Shown: one piece after another, positions 55,654-58,764 of the stretch
Numbering within the stretch: the first letter of the stretch is position 1
Layout of the letters: each line of letters opens with the position of its first letter
DNA from: Nemertoderma westbladi
Lineage: Eukaryota; Xenacoelomorpha; Nemertodermatida; Nemertodermatidae
Assembly: GCA_032718475.1 (NCBI GenBank)
Contig: JAUCBJ010004805.1
Span: forward strand, 1 to 58,764
Length of the DNA: 58,764 nt
Direction of reading: 5' to 3'
Notes under the pieces: model-generated
What the model saw: only the letters and a program-made list of their open reading frames with translations
Databases searched by the model: none
Told to the model about the DNA's origin: nothing
Position numbers and translations under genes: made by a program

Positions 55654-58188
55654 CTAGACCTCAGTGGTGTGCACCAAAGGTATTAGGGTAACTTCGGGGA
55701 GTTCGTTGCAAGTAATACTGGGTCGGGATATCTGAATGGCACCGGATTCACTACCATTACAAACCATATCACCATTATTGCTTTGAACTGTACCGCTTCC
55801 AACATTCAGTGGCTCTTGAAAATTCACTACAGGATCCCTTTTTGTGGTACTCAAAAAATCATCTGATATCATCTGGCTGTGATTTATTGTTGATTTTCTT
55901 CCATTTCTGTTGGTGTTTGAGAATTTTCGTGAATGACTAACTGATGTTCGATCTGTCACACCTCCAGATGTTGACACAGAGGTGTAGCTAGCAGGCTTAC
56001 GCCAACATTTCCAGACATTGCGAACCTCAATGTTGAAGAGGCCATGGCAAATTAATATCCAAAACCCTTGTAAGCTGTTCAACACAATAAATACGAACGA
56101 TATTACGTCTGCTAACTTACCTATTATTTGTAAGAAAGCAAAACACCATGGTAAACCCAACAAAACTAAAACAGTAAGACTACTTTTCAGTTTACGCATA
56201 ACATCATTCTGATCACTTTTTGGGATGTTCCTCCCTCCTGCGACAGATCGCGATCCATTGATAACCCGGACAATTAATATGAATATTACAAAATTACCCA
56301 GGATAACAAGGCCAATGGGAGCCACAAATGATATAAAGAACGCCAATGTGTTGCTATCCAACCAGCAGAGATTAATCTCATCATGGGGACTCTTCTGATA
56401 ATGATTTACATCGATTGAAATAACTATTGCACATATAATCGCCGGAAAACCCCATGCAATTACGCAGCACTTTTCAATGTAATTCTCAATGTATGTGTCG
56501 AATATTTTGATCAAGTGGAGGTACATATTAAAGGCCTCAATGGCCATCCAAATCCAAGCAACCAGCAGAGTGTAATGAGTTAATAACCCAACACCTCGAC
56601 AGGTATATACATTGAAAACGCCACCTATTTGATATTGGAATTCATTCGAGACAAAGAAAATAAAAAATAGTAACAAAGCTATGCTCAAATTCAAATGGAT
56701 GCGACATGGAGTTTTTCTTCTGAGCTTTTTGTCAATGAGTATGGTGGATATGTAAATTATAAGACTGATTATGGATATAGTTGAAAACACCAATGACATA
56801 ATACGTTGAATTTTCATTACAAGAGGTGAAAGTCTGTTTATCAATTGGCCAGATGGATCAAAAATAAGTGCAAAATTTGTCAAATGGTTGCACTGACAAG
56901 TGGTCTTTGTCTCTGTTGATTCCTTGTCTATTCGAATGCATCCATAGTCTCGCCATGATAAAGATGATTGATGCCAAAAAACACATTTCAATAATTTTTT
57001 AACTGGCTTATGGTGCAATGTAAAACGCCAAATATTATTTGCAACTCCATCAGTCAAATTAGAATTACTTTTAATGGATACAACTGGAGATGATATATTT
57101 TTAGACTTAGGATTCTGAAAGAGCTTTGTATTTCTGTAAACAGCAATTCCAACGTCCAACATGGAGTTAGAGGCTTTTTCAAATTCCGAGGATGGAAATT
57201 TCACACTTAAAATGTTTTCTTCAGCATCACCAAATGTTTTGTCTGTATTGCTAATAGCAAATTCATTGTTGTCATTAGAAATATATGTTTTGGGAAATAA
57301 AACAACATTTTTAGTCTCAATTTTGGAGAATTCTGGATTGTAACCTAATGACAATGATTCTATTGCATTAACAATCTTGGTAGACACTTGGAATTCTTTT
57401 TCGCATTTTTCCATGACATCACTTTCAATATCAGCAACATTGCTAACTGCCTCTACAATATTCGTCGTCGCATCTGGTGGTAATTCGGACATATTAGACA
57501 TTTTAAAAATCGCTTGTGCCGCATAGTTGATTGTCAGTGTTGACATTGGGCCTTGGGACATATCTGTGCAATCCTTGATTAAATATGATATAGAGTTGAC
57601 ATTAGATGAAGTAATTTCTTCATGTAGGATATTTGACAATGTTTTTTCATTGTTGCCTAATTTAGGACAAATCCTTATGTCATTTGCATCCTCCCACCAC
57701 GTCCCCTTTCTTGTACACCACCTCTTGATATTGTGAGCATTATTACCAACACATGGCAATTCGGTTTTTTGGCCAACTTCTGTAAGAGGCCACTTATAAA
57801 TGCCGAACTCAGTAATGGATACATCAGGTAGGCAATGCGTAGGAGGTGGTGTTGTGGTTGTAGTGGTAGTTGTGGTTGTAGTGGTAGTTGTAGTGGGGGT
57901 TGTAGTGGTAGTCGTAGTTGTTAGAGGAATGCATTCGGTTATCATACGCTGATCAACACAAATCTTTTTAATTTTGTTGTCAAAGACTTCATTTTTCTTA
58001 CAGCTCTTCTCGCTGCGTATGTATGTGGGAGTTCCAGCTCGGTGAACTACCTTGCATTCATCATATACATTTGAGCAAGTACTTCTCGTCCATTTCTTTC
58101 CAAGATTCTTCTCATTACATACCTGTGCTGAAGATGTTACAGCTAACAAAATAAGCAATGATATTTTTTCAGACCAGTTTAAATTCAT
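55654..58188 (-). CDS. Adhesion G protein-coupled receptor with CBM14-like domain, paralogue
   Basis: A single-exon, 844-residue receptor with the same plan as 40476-43205. It has a signal peptide (about 1-22), a CBM14-like module with six cysteines (24, 38, 45, 63, 77, 86) and a run of about 23 Thr (90-113) written with mixed ACN codons. A hormone-receptor-like module follows, with cysteines at 119, 146, 158 and 174 around FGIYKWPLTEVGQ, and then a GAIN region. The GPS (CVFWHQSSLSWRDYGC, then CQCNHLTNFALIFD near 434) has the canonical His-Leu|Thr cleavage site. Seven membrane segments lie at about 455-715 (VAWIWMAIEAFNMYLHL in TM3), followed by a long polar tail. The matched cysteine spacing shows the two genes are duplicates. 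The ligand is not known. Confidence 0.93.
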   Translation of the reverse strand: MNLNWSEKISLLILLAVTSSAQVCNEKNLGKKWTRSTCSNVYDECKVVHRAGTPTYIRSEKSCKKNEVFDNKIKKICVDQRMITECIPLTTTTTTTTPTTTTTTTTTTTTTTTPPPTHCLPDVSITEFGIYKWPLTEVGQKTELPCVGNNAHNIKRWCTRKGTWWEDANDIRICPKLGNNEKTLSNILHEEITSSNVNSISYLIKDCTDMSQGPMSTLTINYAAQAIFKMSNMSELPPDATTNIVEAVSNVADIESDVMEKCEKEFQVSTKIVNAIESLSLGYNPEFSKIETKNVVLFPKTYISNDNNEFAISNTDKTFGDAEENILSVKFPSSEFEKASNSMLDVGIAVYRNTKLFQNPKSKNISSPVVSIKSNSNLTDGVANNIWRFTLHHKPVKKLLKCVFWHQSSLSWRDYGCIRIDKESTETKTTCQCNHLTNFALIFDPSGQLINRLSPLVMKIQRIMSLVFSTISIISLIIYISTILIDKKLRRKTPCRIHLNLSIALLLFFIFFVSNEFQYQIGGVFNVYTCRGVGLLTHYTLLVAWIWMAIEAFNMYLHLIKIFDTYIENYIEKCCVIAWGFPAIICAIVISIDVNHYQKSPHDEINLCWLDSNTLAFFISFVAPIGLVILGNFVIFILIVRVINGSRSVAGGRNIPKSDQNDVMRKLKSSLTVLVLLGLPWCFAFLQIIGKLADVISFVFIVLNSLQGFWILICHGLFNIEVRNVWKCWRKPASYTSVSTSGGVTDRTSVSHSRKFSNTNRNGRKSTINHSQMISDDFLSTTKRDPVVNFQEPLNVGSGTVQSNNGDMVCNGSESGAIQISRPSITCNELPEVTLIPLVHTTEV

Positions 58189-58608
58189 TGTTCAGATTAA
58201 TATTATACATTCAGAAATAGTATCTTGTATTTAAGCAAACAATACATTTATTAGAGACAGATTATATTTATTATAATTAACATAATATTATTATCAAGAT
58301 CAATGTAAAGGTAATTAAACATTAAATACCGGTATACAAATATTATAGATATACATTTTACTTAAAAATATTACTAACAATCATATCTTGTAATTCAGTT
58401 ATAAGTTTACTTTATGTGTTTGTGCTACATGTCTAGGGTGTCCAACTTAATTTATCATTGTGAGAAATAGCTTATCTAAATATTCACAATTTCATCAAAT
58501 TAAATTTGCTATATAGGCCTAACCAAGTTTGAATTTGATAAATGTCTGTATTATTTCTATGTAATTTAACTAGTGTGGTTTAGTAGGTATTATCCCATAA
58601 TACATATC
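58189..58608. other. AT-rich upstream region of the second adhesion GPCR
   Basis: This is presumably the 5' flank and promoter of the receptor. No clear core promoter motif is recognised. A (CTA)n run begins at 58609. Confidence 0.4.
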
Positions 58609-58764
58609 ACTACTACTACTACTAGGATCGGCATGCTGCATTGCAGCTGCATTTTTAAGAATGCTGTGCCGGCTTATCGACAAAATTGCACAGCCACAAC
58701 TCCCTATCACCCATGACATTTACTAGATCATCCGCATCTTCAAGGCCAGTGTCCTTTAAGATGC
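58609..58764 (-). mobile_element. RTE-like retrotransposon 3' end, running off the window
   Basis: The (CTA)n tail, CTAGGATCGGCATGCTGCAT, and the C-terminal coding sequence are almost identical to 10372-10530. Read on the minus strand, the frame for GDRELWLCNFV-type sequence continues beyond the window edge. Confidence 0.9.

Overview
The window looks like AT-rich nuclear DNA from an invertebrate animal. It has spliced and single-exon animal genes, tRNA-derived SINEs, and BEL/Pao, Gypsy, RTE-like and other retroelements. Two short palindromes, TAGGCCTA and ACCGGTA, are scattered through the noncoding DNA. I cannot fix the phylum from sequence alone; a marine invertebrate is my best guess.

Host genes are few. 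(1) A two-exon gene for the V-ATPase proteolipid subunit c lies on the minus strand at 2604-4045. (2) A small secreted-type orphan protein lies at 34023-34715 (+). (3) Two paralogous single-exon adhesion GPCRs lie on the minus strand at 40476-43205 and 55654-58188. Each GPCR has a signal peptide, a CBM14-like six-cysteine domain, a Thr-rich stalk, a hormone-receptor-like four-cysteine domain, a GPS motif and seven membrane segments.

Most of the rest is mobile DNA. Region 1-9600 holds a partial LTR, a decayed non-LTR endonuclease, two fold-back elements (one inside the V-ATPase intron), a nest of three TIR transposons (4220-6648), a Mutator-like element with 159-bp TIRs, 9-bp target duplications and a zinc-finger exon (7230-8731), a 59-bp MITE inside one of its TIRs, and a SINE. 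Region 10174-24121 is one BEL/Pao retrotransposon with a 5-bp target duplication. Its 5' LTR is truncated and carries a 755-bp RTE insertion with a 12-bp duplication. Its gag and pol are nearly intact apart from single stop codons. A third ORF of unknown function sits between pol and the 3' LTR.

At 25.6-27.1 kb a tandem array contains repeat units that each carry a very short frame for a roughly 30-residue hydrophobic peptide. From 28 to 38 kb come decayed Gypsy and reverse-transcriptase elements on the minus strand. At 44871-46212 a third fold-back element has acquired a 440-bp segment that looks like the terminal exon of a gene. From 46 to 51 kb are more retroelement remnants, and at 54.1-54.9 kb a 162-bp satellite-like array. 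The remainder is AT-rich DNA in which I see no genes.

The best candidates for something new are the microprotein-like tandem array, the third ORF of the BEL element, the cluster of consensus 5' splice sites in its gag, the two gene-capturing DNA elements, and the CBM14-bearing adhesion GPCR pair.
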